Part shown: positions 50,849 through 59,427 of the stretch, piece by piece | Position numbering within the stretch: position 1 is the stretch's first letter | How the letters are laid out: each line of letters opens with the position of its first letter | From: Phycisphaerae bacterium | GTDB taxonomy: Bacteria > Planctomycetota > Phycisphaerae > UBA1845 | Direction of reading: 5' to 3' | DNA: 64,000 nucleotides | Assembly (NCBI GenBank): GCA_029260075.1 | Contig: JAJDDY010000090.1 | Location: 1 to 64,000 of the forward strand | The notes under the pieces: model-generated | Told to the model about the DNA's origin: nothing | What the model saw: only the letters and a program-made list of their open reading frames with translations | Database searches by the model: none | Position numbers and translations under genes: made by a program

Positions 50849-53628
50849 TGATGGCCACACGGCAAACATCGCAGCGCAGTTGCCCACCGGCGGTTACGGC
50901 TCTTGGCGTCGTCGTATCCATGCTGATACTTATGGCGTCGCCGGTCCGTGGCGAAGCGGAGGCATCGTTCGTCATCCGCGCCGGTCGCGTGATCACGGTG
51001 GCGACGGATCAGCCGTGGTCGTTCGAGCCGGGAATTATTGTCGTTCGCAACGGCCTGATCGAAGCCGTCGGAACCGATATTGCCCTTCCGCCGGACCTGC
51101 CGGTGATCGACCTTCCGGACGCCACGGTAATGCCCGGATTAATCGCAGCCGCCACGTCGATTGCGTCGCGACATGCTGGTGACGAGTCCATCGCCGGCGG
51201 CTACCACGCGGTCGATACCTACGATCCCTACGACAACTACGCCATGGTTCTTGCGGGCGGCGTGACGACCGTTCATCTCAATCCCGGCGATCATCGTTTG
51301 GTTACCGGTCAAGGGGCTGTGGTTCGACTTGGCGGGGCGATGGACGAGCGTGTCCTCCGCGACCGATCCGACCTTACGATCAACTTCGGCGAGGCTGTGT
51401 TTTCGCCGCCCAACGACGTCACCTATTCCGCACCGTCTTCCGCCGACGTGGCCATGCCTCCTGCGGTTCGGCAGCGTCCCAACTCGCGTTTGGGTCAATA
51501 CCTGGCGATCGAAGAGGCGCTGGCGAAGGGCGTTCCTGTTCAATTCGCCACGTGGCATGTGGGTGAGTTTGTACGGGCGTGGCGCGACAACCTCCCATTG
51601 CGTATACAGGCGCAGCGCGGCGCCGACATCGCCGGTGCGGCGACCTTAGTACGTCGCCACGACCGGGCTGCGTATCTCGTGGGTGGCGCCGAAGCTCATC
51701 TGGTTGTGGATGATGTGTTGGCCGCCGATCTTCCGCTCGTATACCGCGTGGCACAGCCCATAAGCGGGCGGGCCAAGGACATCGGTTTCGATCCCAATGC
51801 GTTGGAAGTCGACGTCGATATGCTCTCAGCGCTTAGTGACGTGAAAGTGGCACTCGCTCCGCCGATCGGCGATCCGGCGCAGGGTTTGCGTCTTGCGGCG
51901 GCGACGGCGATGCGGGCGGGGTTTTCACCCCGCCGCGTGATCGAATCCATGACGCGTATTCCGGCTGAGGTGCTGGGCGTGGCCGATCGAGTGGGGTCAC
52001 TGGCGCCCGGTATGGCCGCTGATCTCGCCGTGTTTGGTGGCGACCCGGTGGCCACCACTTCGCACGTTCAGCGCGTATACATTGGCGGTCGCTTGGTATT
52101 TGAGGCGCCGAAACAGTCGGCGGTCGTCGTGCATGCGGGGACGATATGGGTCGGTCCGGACAGGCGTATTATCGATGGCTCGATCTTGATTGAAGATGGT
52201 AAGATCGCCGCGGTCGGTACGTCGGTTCCGCGCCCACCGTTCGCCAGATTCATCGACGCGGGAAGCAATGCGTTCATCACCCCCGGTTTCATTGACGCCC
52301 ACGGACACCTCGGTCTGGAGGGCGACCGTTCCGCCACACCATCGGACATGTCCTTCGCCGGCCTCGTCGGTGCGCCGGACGTGACCGATCGGCGCGTCGC
52401 TCGCGCGGGCGTAACTACGGTAATGGTTTCGCCGTACAAAGCCGCCTCGGGCGGATCGCAGGTAACAGCCGTCAAGACCGGCGGCGCGGACCGTGATTCC
52501 AGAGTGGTTCGGGCTACTGCCGGCGTCTACTTCGATCTTGGTGCCGGTGACCCGATGACCGTCGGTCCGAAGCTTCGCAAGCGACTCGGCGCCGGCACGA
52601 AATATCTCGAAACATGGCAAAAGTACGAGAAGGACTTGAAGGAGTGGGAAGAAAAACAAGCCAAGGGTGAGACCGTCGAGACGAAGGGCGAGACCGAGAC
52701 GGTTGAGAAGGTCGAAGGTGCGGAAGACCCCATTACGGGCACTTGGGCCGTTACCATTTCCGGTGGTCCGCTTCCAGAAGCGCAGAGCGCGACCATGCAA
52801 CTCAAACTGACCGGCTCCGATATCGAGGGTTATATCGACGTCGCCGGCGAACAGGCCAAGCTTGTCGCTACACTTCAGGGCAAACACATTTCCGGTCATT
52901 TGGAAATCGATCAACCGGGCGTTCCGCCGCTGGAGCTAGAGGCCGACATTGTCGAGCCGGACCACATCGTCGGAATATTCAGCATTCAAGGCATCGAAAT
53001 CGACCTCGACGCCACGCGCACGGACAAGAGCGACGTGGAGTTCAAAGTCGTAAGTCGGCGAAAGCGCGGCAAGGATGGCAAGCCGCTTCCTCCGAAGGTG
53101 GATGAGTCGCTCGAGCCATTGCGGTCCGCGTTGACCGGCCACATCGCCATCATTGTTGGCGTCCGTACGCCGCAGCAGATCGAAACCGTACTTGACGTAG
53201 CCAAGGCGTTCGAGGTGGCGGTCGTGCTTCGCGTCGCCGTCGGGGCGGCGGTGGTGGCTGATACGATTAAGGAACATAACGCAGGCGTCATTGTTCCCAC
53301 GACCGTTATACAGCGTCGTCGTTTCCTTCCGTACCACGAAGCAGACGATCTTTCGCGCAAGGGTATTCCCGTAGCGTTCCAAAGTGATGGTGAGGACGCC
53401 GCACGTTCGCTTTCGCTGGTTGGTTTGCATGCCGTGGAGCGAGGGCTGGGTGCCGATGCGGCGCTGGCGGCGCTGACCACCGGCCCGAGTCGGATGTTCA
53501 AGATCGACGACCGAATCGGTTCCTTGGAACCCGGTAAGGATGGCGACTTGGTCATCTTCAGCGGCCCTCCATTCGACGCCGGCAGCCGCGTCTTGCGCGT
53601 CTTGATCAACGGGGAGGAAGTACGATGA
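50845..53628 (+). CDS. Fusion of two amidohydrolase modules (protein E)
   Basis: A 927-residue protein with signal peptide VVVSMLILMASPVRGEAEA. Module 1 (about 40-430): RAGRVITVATDQPWSFEPGI, VMPGLIAAATSIAS (no HxH), GSLAPGMAADLAVFGGDP. Module 2 (about 430-927): ITPGFIDAHGHLGLEGDR retains DxHxH and VAFQSDGEDAARS the SD-type strand-8 Asp, while the histidines of strands 5 and 6 appear missing (VGV at the AHA position). A coiled linker (KYEKDLKEWEEKQAKG) leads into a beta-rich insert of about 95 residues (GTWAVTISGGPLP..LKLTGSDIEGYIDVAGEQAK) of lipocalin- or DUF-like type. ATGA junctions on both sides. Confidence 0.85.
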   Translation: MMMATRQTSQRSCPPAVTALGVVVSMLILMASPVRGEAEASFVIRAGRVITVATDQPWSFEPGIIVVRNGLIEAVGTDIALPPDLPVIDLPDATVMPGLIAAATSIASRHAGDESIAGGYHAVDTYDPYDNYAMVLAGGVTTVHLNPGDHRLVTGQGAVVRLGGAMDERVLRDRSDLTINFGEAVFSPPNDVTYSAPSSADVAMPPAVRQRPNSRLGQYLAIEEALAKGVPVQFATWHVGEFVRAWRDNLPLRIQAQRGADIAGAATLVRRHDRAAYLVGGAEAHLVVDDVLAADLPLVYRVAQPISGRAKDIGFDPNALEVDVDMLSALSDVKVALAPPIGDPAQGLRLAAATAMRAGFSPRRVIESMTRIPAEVLGVADRVGSLAPGMAADLAVFGGDPVATTSHVQRVYIGGRLVFEAPKQSAVVVHAGTIWVGPDRRIIDGSILIEDGKIAAVGTSVPRPPFARFIDAGSNAFITPGFIDAHGHLGLEGDRSATPSDMSFAGLVGAPDVTDRRVARAGVTTVMVSPYKAASGGSQVTAVKTGGADRDSRVVRATAGVYFDLGAGDPMTVGPKLRKRLGAGTKYLETWQKYEKDLKEWEEKQAKGETVETKGETETVEKVEGAEDPITGTWAVTISGGPLPEAQSATMQLKLTGSDIEGYIDVAGEQAKLVATLQGKHISGHLEIDQPGVPPLELEADIVEPDHIVGIFSIQGIEIDLDATRTDKSDVEFKVVSRRKRGKDGKPLPPKVDESLEPLRSALTGHIAIIVGVRTPQQIETVLDVAKAFEVAVVLRVAVGAAVVADTIKEHNAGVIVPTTVIQRRRFLPYHEADDLSRKGIPVAFQSDGEDAARSLSLVGLHAVERGLGADAALAALTTGPSRMFKIDDRIGSLEPGKDGDLVIFSGPPFDAGSRVLRVLINGEEVR

Positions 53629-54983
53629 AACGTGAACACGTCGAAACGTCGATACGTCAAAATGTCGAAAAATCGAAAAATCGGAGAACGGGATCTGCTA
53701 CGTTTCGACGTATTGATCTGTCGCGGTTTCGACATTTTGACGTATCGACATTTCGACGTTTATTGGTCGTTGTTGGTTTGATCGCGGGGACGGCGTCGGG
53801 TGCCGATCCGGACGATTCGGGACGGAAGCTGGCCTTTCGTGTCGGCAAGATCGTTACGATGGACGTTAACGACACGGTGGTCAACAACGCTGTGCTCTTG
53901 GTCCATGATGGCCGGATCGAGCGTTTTGAAAGTGCCAAGGATCTGGCAGTTCCTGAGGGCTATCGTGTGATTGAGGCGAAGAAGCTTTGGCTTGTGCCAG
54001 GGTTGGTCGACGCTCACAACCACACCGCCGGGTCGTTGATGGACCTCAACGACATGGTCTACCTATCCAACCCGGGCCTTCGAACGTTGGAGACGATCAC
54101 GCCCGACAACGAGCTCATCAAGGAAGCCCGCTCGGGTGGTGTGACGACTGTGCTCCTGATTCCCGGAAGTGGAACCAACCTCAGCGGGTTCGGAACGGTG
54201 GCCAAGACGGGAGGGGAAAGTGTGGACGAAGTGGTCGTGCGATCTCCCGGTTCCTTGAAGATCGCCCAAGCGGGCAACCCCGAGCGGTTCTGGTTCGGTG
54301 TGGGTCGCAGCTACATGAACTACAACACGCGGCAAACGCTGAACAAAGCCAAGGACTATCACGAGTCGTGGTTGGCGTTTGAACGGGGCGACACGTCAGA
54401 GAAGCCGGCGGTCGATCTCTACTACGAGGAGTTTCGCGGGCTGTTTGCCCATGAGTATCCCGTTTCGGTTCACACGCAGATCTATCAGGTCGTCATGACC
54501 ACGATCGACATGCTGGCTAACAAGCTCGGGATAAAGACCGTGCTCGACCACAGCACGTTCGACGGGTTCAAGACCGCACCGCTCGCCATCGCAGCCGGTG
54601 TGTATACCATCAACGGACCCCGCCAATATTGGTTCGACCGCTCACAGCGAAAGATGCACGGCAACGCCGCCCGGTGGTGGCAGGCGGGTATGCACAAGCT
54701 TGGAATCAACACGGACGCCCCGGTCGTGCAGGAGAAGCAACTATCCTATCAGGCGGCGATGGCCTGCTGGTATGGGTGGAAACCCTACGATGCGCTGCGC
54801 GGCGTCACGCGGATTCCTGCCGAAGCGCTAATGGTCGATGACCGCGTGGGGTCGATAGAGGTCGGCAAAGATGCGGACTTCGGTTTGTGGACCGGTGATC
54901 CGATCGACCCGCGTTCCTCGTGCGAGCTGACCGTGGTCGGCGGCAAGATAGTTTATGACGCCAGCGTGCGCCGGCGGTTCTAG
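53625..54983 (+). CDS. Exported amidohydrolase F with intact metal site
   Basis: A 452-residue protein; the only module of the cluster that keeps all family ligands. The signal segment RRLLVVVGLIAGTASGA follows an N-terminal extension encoded by a 32-bp-arm palindrome. DxHxH is VPGLVDAHNHTAG; histidines lie in YPVSVHTQIYQVVMTTIDML and VLDHSTFDGF; the strand-8 Asp is in LGINTDAPVVQEKQL. The end is GSIEVGKDADFGLWTGDPID. It resembles imidazolonepropionase-like/adenosine-deaminase-related amidohydrolases that cleave C-N bonds of small metabolites or cyclic peptides. Export to the periplasm is indicated. ATG overlaps the previous stop; the next gene starts directly after the TAG. Confidence 0.85.
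   Translation: MKREHVETSIRQNVEKSKNRRTGSATFRRIDLSRFRHFDVSTFRRLLVVVGLIAGTASGADPDDSGRKLAFRVGKIVTMDVNDTVVNNAVLLVHDGRIERFESAKDLAVPEGYRVIEAKKLWLVPGLVDAHNHTAGSLMDLNDMVYLSNPGLRTLETITPDNELIKEARSGGVTTVLLIPGSGTNLSGFGTVAKTGGESVDEVVVRSPGSLKIAQAGNPERFWFGVGRSYMNYNTRQTLNKAKDYHESWLAFERGDTSEKPAVDLYYEEFRGLFAHEYPVSVHTQIYQVVMTTIDMLANKLGIKTVLDHSTFDGFKTAPLAIAAGVYTINGPRQYWFDRSQRKMHGNAARWWQAGMHKLGINTDAPVVQEKQLSYQAAMACWYGWKPYDALRGVTRIPAEALMVDDRVGSIEVGKDADFGLWTGDPIDPRSSCELTVVGGKIVYDASVRRRF
53639..53758. repeat. 32-bp-arm palindrome translated at the start of protein F
   Basis: Arms 53639-53670 and 53727-53758 (CGTCGAAACGTCGATACGTC-AAAATGTCGAAA and its complement) differ at one position. The loop is 56 nt. Both arms are inside the reading frame, between the ATGA start and the signal segment. 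Confidence 0.9.
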
Positions 54984-56468
54984 ATGAAACATACCCCGTA
55001 CAATGCTCGGTGCAATCCGATGTCTGAGTTTCGAATGACCCAATTGATCAAATACACATTGATGGCTGCGTTGGCGTTGGCGCTTGTGGCGACGACCGCT
55101 GTGGCTGAGGACGTTCACAAGGGATTCGTTGTCGTCAAAGCCCGGCGGGTGATCACCGTATCCGGGGCCGAGTTTTCGCCCGGGATCGTCGTGATTGAGA
55201 ACGGCAAGATTTCCCTTGTGGGTGGCAGCAAGATCGAATACCCGCCGACCGCGAAGATGATTGATGCCGGTCGCGCTACGGTGATGCCCGGTTTCGTTCA
55301 TCCGCGTACGCGGTTCGGCTTGGCGGACTACCGGCGCAGCGGCGTCAACGGCGACCAACATGTGACCGACGAAGTTTATCTATCGGAGATCGACTTCGAG
55401 CCAATGTTGGAGTCCGGCTATACAACCGTCTGCTATATTCCGGCGGGTGATGGCATACCCGGTGTGGCCGCAGCGTACAAGACCGCAGGTCCGAAAGACT
55501 CGCCCGACGACGAGGAAGACCGGCTTGTCGAGGGCTCGTCATATCTCGCCGTCTCTCCGAAATGGGGCAGCAAGGGCAAGAAGACCCTGCGCGACGCGCT
55601 GAAGAAAGCCGAAGACGAGATCGAAAAGGTCAAGAAGGCTCGCGAAGAATGGGACAAGAAGCAGGAAGAGAATAAAAAGAAGGCCGAGGCGGAGAAGAAG
55701 AAGAACGATAAGCCCAAGGATGAAGACGGCGACGGTAACGGCGAAGATAAGGCCCGTCGACATCGGCGATCCGATCACACATTTCGTGTTCAAAAGGACG
55801 GCGACGAAGAGCCACCCGATAAGCCGAAGAACGGTGACAAGAACGGCGAGAAGAAAGAGGCTGACAAGCCCGAGGAGTTCAAACCGCCGAAGATCGATCC
55901 GAAACACCAACCGTTGGTCGATCTGATCGAGAAGAAAGAGGGGTCGCGCATGATGATCCGCCTGACGCGCGCGTCGGCGCTGCTTCATCTAGACGACGTG
56001 CTTGAGCAGTACGACGAACTTCCCTATGCGTTGTATCTCGCCAGTTCATTCCGGAGCGACTACCACCATATTGTGGAACAACTCGGCGAGCGGGAGGCCA
56101 TGGTCGCCATTCGCCCGGAGATTCGAAATCTTCCAAATACGACGTTCCGGTACAACTTGACGGACCGCCTTGATCGGGCGGGGTGTACGGTCAGCACGGT
56201 ACCGTTCGCTGACACAAGAGTCGAACTCATGCGCGTGCGCGAGCGAATGCTCGACCTGATGCGCGCCGGGCTATCGCGCAAGACCGCGATCAAGTCGCTA
56301 ACGCTGAACCCTGCCGAAGCGATCGGTTTGGGTGAGCGGCTTGGCAGTTTGGAAAAGGGTAAGGATGGCGACCTGCTCTTCTTCAGTGGCGATCCGTTAG
56401 ACCTGAACTCGCAGCTTGAACGGGTCATGATCCTTGGAAACATAGTCTGGACCGCGGACAAAGATTGA
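54984..56468 (+). CDS. Exported amidohydrolase-fold protein G, metal site lost
   Basis: A 494-residue protein beginning immediately after the TAG of gene F. Signal peptide YTLMAALALALVATTAVAED. Layout: ARRVITVSGAEFSPGIVVIE, VMPGFVHPRTRFGLADY (VHPRT instead of DxHxH), ESGYTTVCYIPAGDGIPG, GSLEKGKDGDLLFFSGDPLD. Metal ligands lost. A Lys/Glu/Asp-rich linker of about 110 residues (KKAEDEIEKVKKAREEWDKK..) with coiled-coil character and a basic patch (ARRHRRSDHTFRV) is inserted in the barrel at the same place as in proteins A and H. ATGA overlap with the next gene. Confidence 0.8.
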   Translation: MKHTPYNARCNPMSEFRMTQLIKYTLMAALALALVATTAVAEDVHKGFVVVKARRVITVSGAEFSPGIVVIENGKISLVGGSKIEYPPTAKMIDAGRATVMPGFVHPRTRFGLADYRRSGVNGDQHVTDEVYLSEIDFEPMLESGYTTVCYIPAGDGIPGVAAAYKTAGPKDSPDDEEDRLVEGSSYLAVSPKWGSKGKKTLRDALKKAEDEIEKVKKAREEWDKKQEENKKKAEAEKKKNDKPKDEDGDGNGEDKARRHRRSDHTFRVQKDGDEEPPDKPKNGDKNGEKKEADKPEEFKPPKIDPKHQPLVDLIEKKEGSRMMIRLTRASALLHLDDVLEQYDELPYALYLASSFRSDYHHIVEQLGEREAMVAIRPEIRNLPNTTFRYNLTDRLDRAGCTVSTVPFADTRVELMRVRERMLDLMRAGLSRKTAIKSLTLNPAEAIGLGERLGSLEKGKDGDLLFFSGDPLDLNSQLERVMILGNIVWTADKD

Positions 56469-57976
56469 TGACGATGCCATTATTCAAATCTCAACGTCGT
56501 GTCTGTGGGTGTGACTCCGATGTGGTGTCCCGGCGATTGCTCGGACACGCCTCACGTTTTGCTGCGTGGATGATGGCCATGCTCCTTGGCGTGTTGGTCG
56601 GTGTGCCGGTCGGCTCGAACGCAGCGTCGGCGCAGGTGATCGAGTCCATCGACGCGCCCGATCCCAAGCCCGAACCGAAACCCGAAGAGGGCGACGACGC
56701 CGAGCCTGACGATTCGAAGAAGTCGGATAAGACTGAGGCCGGCAAGAAAGAAGACGAATCGGCTGACGAAGAGGAGGATGAGGAGGAAGACGCGGACCGC
56801 TATCTTGCGATTACCGGCGCCGTGATCCATACCGTCACAGCCGGGGATTCATTCGGCAAGACGATCTTGACCAAGAACGGAAAGATCGATCAGATTGGTT
56901 ACGATCTGGATATTCCGGAAGAGGCCGAGCGGCTGGACGCGACCGGCTTCCACGTTTATCCGGGTTTGGTTGCCGTGGGCAGTCGGGGGCTCCTGGCGTC
57001 GCCGCCGGAAGATGATACGAATGTCTACGCGCTCAACATGACGCTCGCGCTGGCCGCCGGCGTTACTACGGCCGTCAACGGCAACAGCGTGGGGAAAATG
57101 ACGTACGGGAGCGTCGACGATATCATCGTGCGGCGCGAACTGTTCACGTCACTCAAGTATTCATCACGCCAGCCCACCGCCCGGCGCAAGCTCCGTGAAG
57201 CGTTCGAAAAGGTTCGCCAGTATCAGCGGGACCTCGAGGCGTACGAGGAAGAAAAGAAAACCGACGAGGACGCCGAGGAGCCGGACAATAAGTGGATCAG
57301 CGGTCAGTACAAGACGTGTCTGCAACTCATGAAGCACGAGGTGACGGCCACCTTCGACGCCAACGACGATTACGACATCGTAGCCTGTTGCCAACTGGCC
57401 GAGCGGTACAACTTCAAAGCCGTGATCAAAGGTGCGACCGAGGGTTGGACGGTGGCGTCGCAGATGGCCCGGGCTGGCGTCTCTGCAATCGTTACGCCGC
57501 GCACAACAGTTGCACGCGACAGTCGGTCTAACCGCCCGAACGGCTCGTCCATCGAGAACGCCGCCATCTTGCATCGCCACGGGATACCCCTTGCGATTGT
57601 TCCTCGCACGACGTCCATCACGCTGTGGGGTGTGGCCGGAACCGACCTGTTGCACCTGGCCATGGAGGCTGCGTTTGCGGTTCGAGGCGGGCTTCCGCAA
57701 GACGCCGCCATTCGCGCGATCACGATCGACGCCGCGCGCCTGTTGGGCATCGATCATCGTGTCGGGTCCATCGAGGTCGGCAAAGACGCGGACTTCGTGA
57801 TCACGGACGGCGATCTGCTGCACTATATGACGCTCGCCCGCTGGACCATCGTGAACGGCCGCATCGTCTACGACAAGGACGCCGACTCCCTCTTCGAGCA
57901 CATTCGCAAAGGCGGCGACCGGGATGCGCCACCGCCCGACGACTATTGGCCGCACCGTCTTGGCGCGGGTCAGTAA
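56465..57976 (+). CDS. Exported amidohydrolase-fold protein H, metal site lost
   Basis: A 503-residue protein, last gene of the operon. Hydrophobic export segment FAAWMMAMLLGVLVGVPVGS, then an Asp/Glu/Lys-rich linker (EPKPEEGDDAEPDDSKKSDK). Layout: GAVIHTVTAGDSFGKTILTK, HVYPGLVAVGSRGLLAS (no DxHxH), ALAAGVTTAVNGNSVG, HRVGSIEVGKDADFVITDGD. Metal ligands lost. A charged helix EKVRQYQRDLEAYEEEKK is inserted at the same place as the linkers of A and G. The unusual tail GDRDAPPPDDYWPHRLGAGQ is conserved-looking and could be a docking peptide. A 365-bp gap follows. Confidence 0.8.
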   Translation: MMTMPLFKSQRRVCGCDSDVVSRRLLGHASRFAAWMMAMLLGVLVGVPVGSNAASAQVIESIDAPDPKPEPKPEEGDDAEPDDSKKSDKTEAGKKEDESADEEEDEEEDADRYLAITGAVIHTVTAGDSFGKTILTKNGKIDQIGYDLDIPEEAERLDATGFHVYPGLVAVGSRGLLASPPEDDTNVYALNMTLALAAGVTTAVNGNSVGKMTYGSVDDIIVRRELFTSLKYSSRQPTARRKLREAFEKVRQYQRDLEAYEEEKKTDEDAEEPDNKWISGQYKTCLQLMKHEVTATFDANDDYDIVACCQLAERYNFKAVIKGATEGWTVASQMARAGVSAIVTPRTTVARDSRSNRPNGSSIENAAILHRHGIPLAIVPRTTSITLWGVAGTDLLHLAMEAAFAVRGGLPQDAAIRAITIDAARLLGIDHRVGSIEVGKDADFVITDGDLLHYMTLARWTIVNGRIVYDKDADSLFEHIRKGGDRDAPPPDDYWPHRLGAGQ

Positions 57977-58341
57977 CGACCCGCGCAGCCGAAACTGCCG
58001 GGTCCTTGGCCAGGGGTGGCCATCTCTTCAGAGGTGGGGACGCGAATCCATTGTCGTTTCGGATCCTCGCGGTAGGTGCTCCGTCACAGCCAAGACTACG
58101 GGTTTGCGACGGCACCAGAGCCGTGGGCGCCAGCCCGCGGACCGGTTCCACCGCTAGCGCGGCGGGCTCTGACCGGCGCGTCTGGGGCCGGTGGTCCGGA
58201 CATCGCCAACCCGAAGATTAGGGTGTTCCGTCGCACTGCGGCCTTGGGCTATCCAATCCGTCAATTGATGGCAGATACGGCACGCCGTCTCACGCGCTGG
58301 AGGACGCATGGGGCGACCGGAACCACCGGAGGAGTATCGTG
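57977..58341. repeat. Gene-free stretch: CCACCTCTGAAGAG unit and type-3 MITE-like element
   Basis: 58008-58048 is a reversed unit of the GTCCCCACCTCTGAAGAGAT-GGCCACCCC family. 58073-58236 is a type-3 element (GTGCTCCGTCACAGCC..GGTGTTCCGTCGCAC, palindrome CCAGAGCC..GCGCTAGC / GGGCTCTG). No terminator for the operon was seen. Confidence 0.75.
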
Positions 58342-58977
58342 ATGAGCGCAACCAACAACCAGTATCGGCGTTCGCTTGCTGCGAGAGTGATGGTTCCGAC
58401 GGTCATCTTATCCTTTGTCGCGTGCGCCACCAACGGACCGATCTTCGCCCCAAGCCCTACTATTGCAGATGCTGGTCACTCCGGCGTCATCCTGCAATCT
58501 GAAGCTGGTCAACCGGGCGCCGGGCACAAGCGACTCGAAGTGTTCATCGGAAACTGGAAGGCGGTGACGCAAATTTGGCATTTTCCAGGCGATCCACCCG
58601 CAACGCAGAAAGGTACGATCTCCAACTTTTGGATGCTCGACGGGCGCTTCGTCGGACAGGAGTACAAGAGTCGCGGCATCGAGCCTCAATTTCAAGGGCT
58701 TGGCGCTATTGGGTTTGACAACGTCACGAAGAAATACACCGTCGTCTGGCTCGATTCGATGAGCACGTCCATGGTCACTGAACAAGGCGAATGCGATGAC
58801 ACCGGAAGGGAATTTACGTTTCACGGAACGCATTCGGACGCAGACACGGGCACTCTCGTTGCGACCAAGACCGTTGTTCGATTCATTGACACAGACCACT
58901 ATGTGCATGAGGCGTTCAGGGTGGACGCGAACGGAGCGAGCAGTAAGACGCTCCAAGTCATGTACGCCCGCAAGTGA
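58342..58977 (+). CDS. DUF1579 domain protein, exported
   Basis: A 211-residue protein with a signal peptide or lipoprotein leader (VMVPTVILSFVACATNGP) and a DUF1579 domain: HKRLEVFIGNWKAVTQIWHF, TISNFWMLDGRFVGQEYKSR, GLGAIGFDNVTKKYTVVWLD. The domain is a small beta-barrel of unknown function, common in planctomycetes. The strong SD GGAGGAG seven bases before ATG 58342 fixes the start (a GTG precedes it by one codon). Encoded alone. Confidence 0.85.
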   Translation: MSATNNQYRRSLAARVMVPTVILSFVACATNGPIFAPSPTIADAGHSGVILQSEAGQPGAGHKRLEVFIGNWKAVTQIWHFPGDPPATQKGTISNFWMLDGRFVGQEYKSRGIEPQFQGLGAIGFDNVTKKYTVVWLDSMSTSMVTEQGECDDTGREFTFHGTHSDADTGTLVATKTVVRFIDTDHYVHEAFRVDANGASSKTLQVMYARK

Positions 58978-59427
58978 CTACGGAATGCGCTTTCATCGGG
59001 ACGTCGCACACTCCGTACCGAGTTGATCGCAACGTTTGTCGCAAGTTCGCTACCGGTCGGGCTCGTTCGATCCGATCCGATCCGATCCGCGACCGTGAGG
59101 GAGCGTTTTGTGAGCTGTCACGATCGGATTTCAAACGTCCGCTTCCTTGCAGACGCGGCTCGGTAACGCCGTTCCTCGATGTGTGACAGAGCGCAATCGA
59201 GTCGCAATGGCCCCGCGCCGTTTCGTGTCCCCCACGGCTAACAGCAGGCTAAACAAGTGTGGCACCGGCTCCCAGCCGGTGATCCATTGACGATTTCTCC
59301 CCCTTGATGGGGACGCGCTTGGTTCTCACGTGCGGTTTCGCGGTGACGCGCTCAAATATTTTCATTGTTCAACAGTCTGCTAACGCCATCGCCCACGCAG
59401 CCCGTCTATCGACGGTTGAACGCACGA
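58978..59427. mobile_element. Type-1 element and a nested MITE-like element
   Basis: A reversed type-1 element (about 59030-59195, core 59094-59161, with four TCCGA repeats at its left) is followed by a CAGACTG-type element at 59241-59379 (ends CAGCAGGCTAAACAA and TTGTTCAACAGTCTG). The latter interrupts a GTGTCCCCCACGGCT|..GCCAT..GCCCAC unit of another repeat family and is flanked by CTAA on both sides. Confidence 0.8.
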
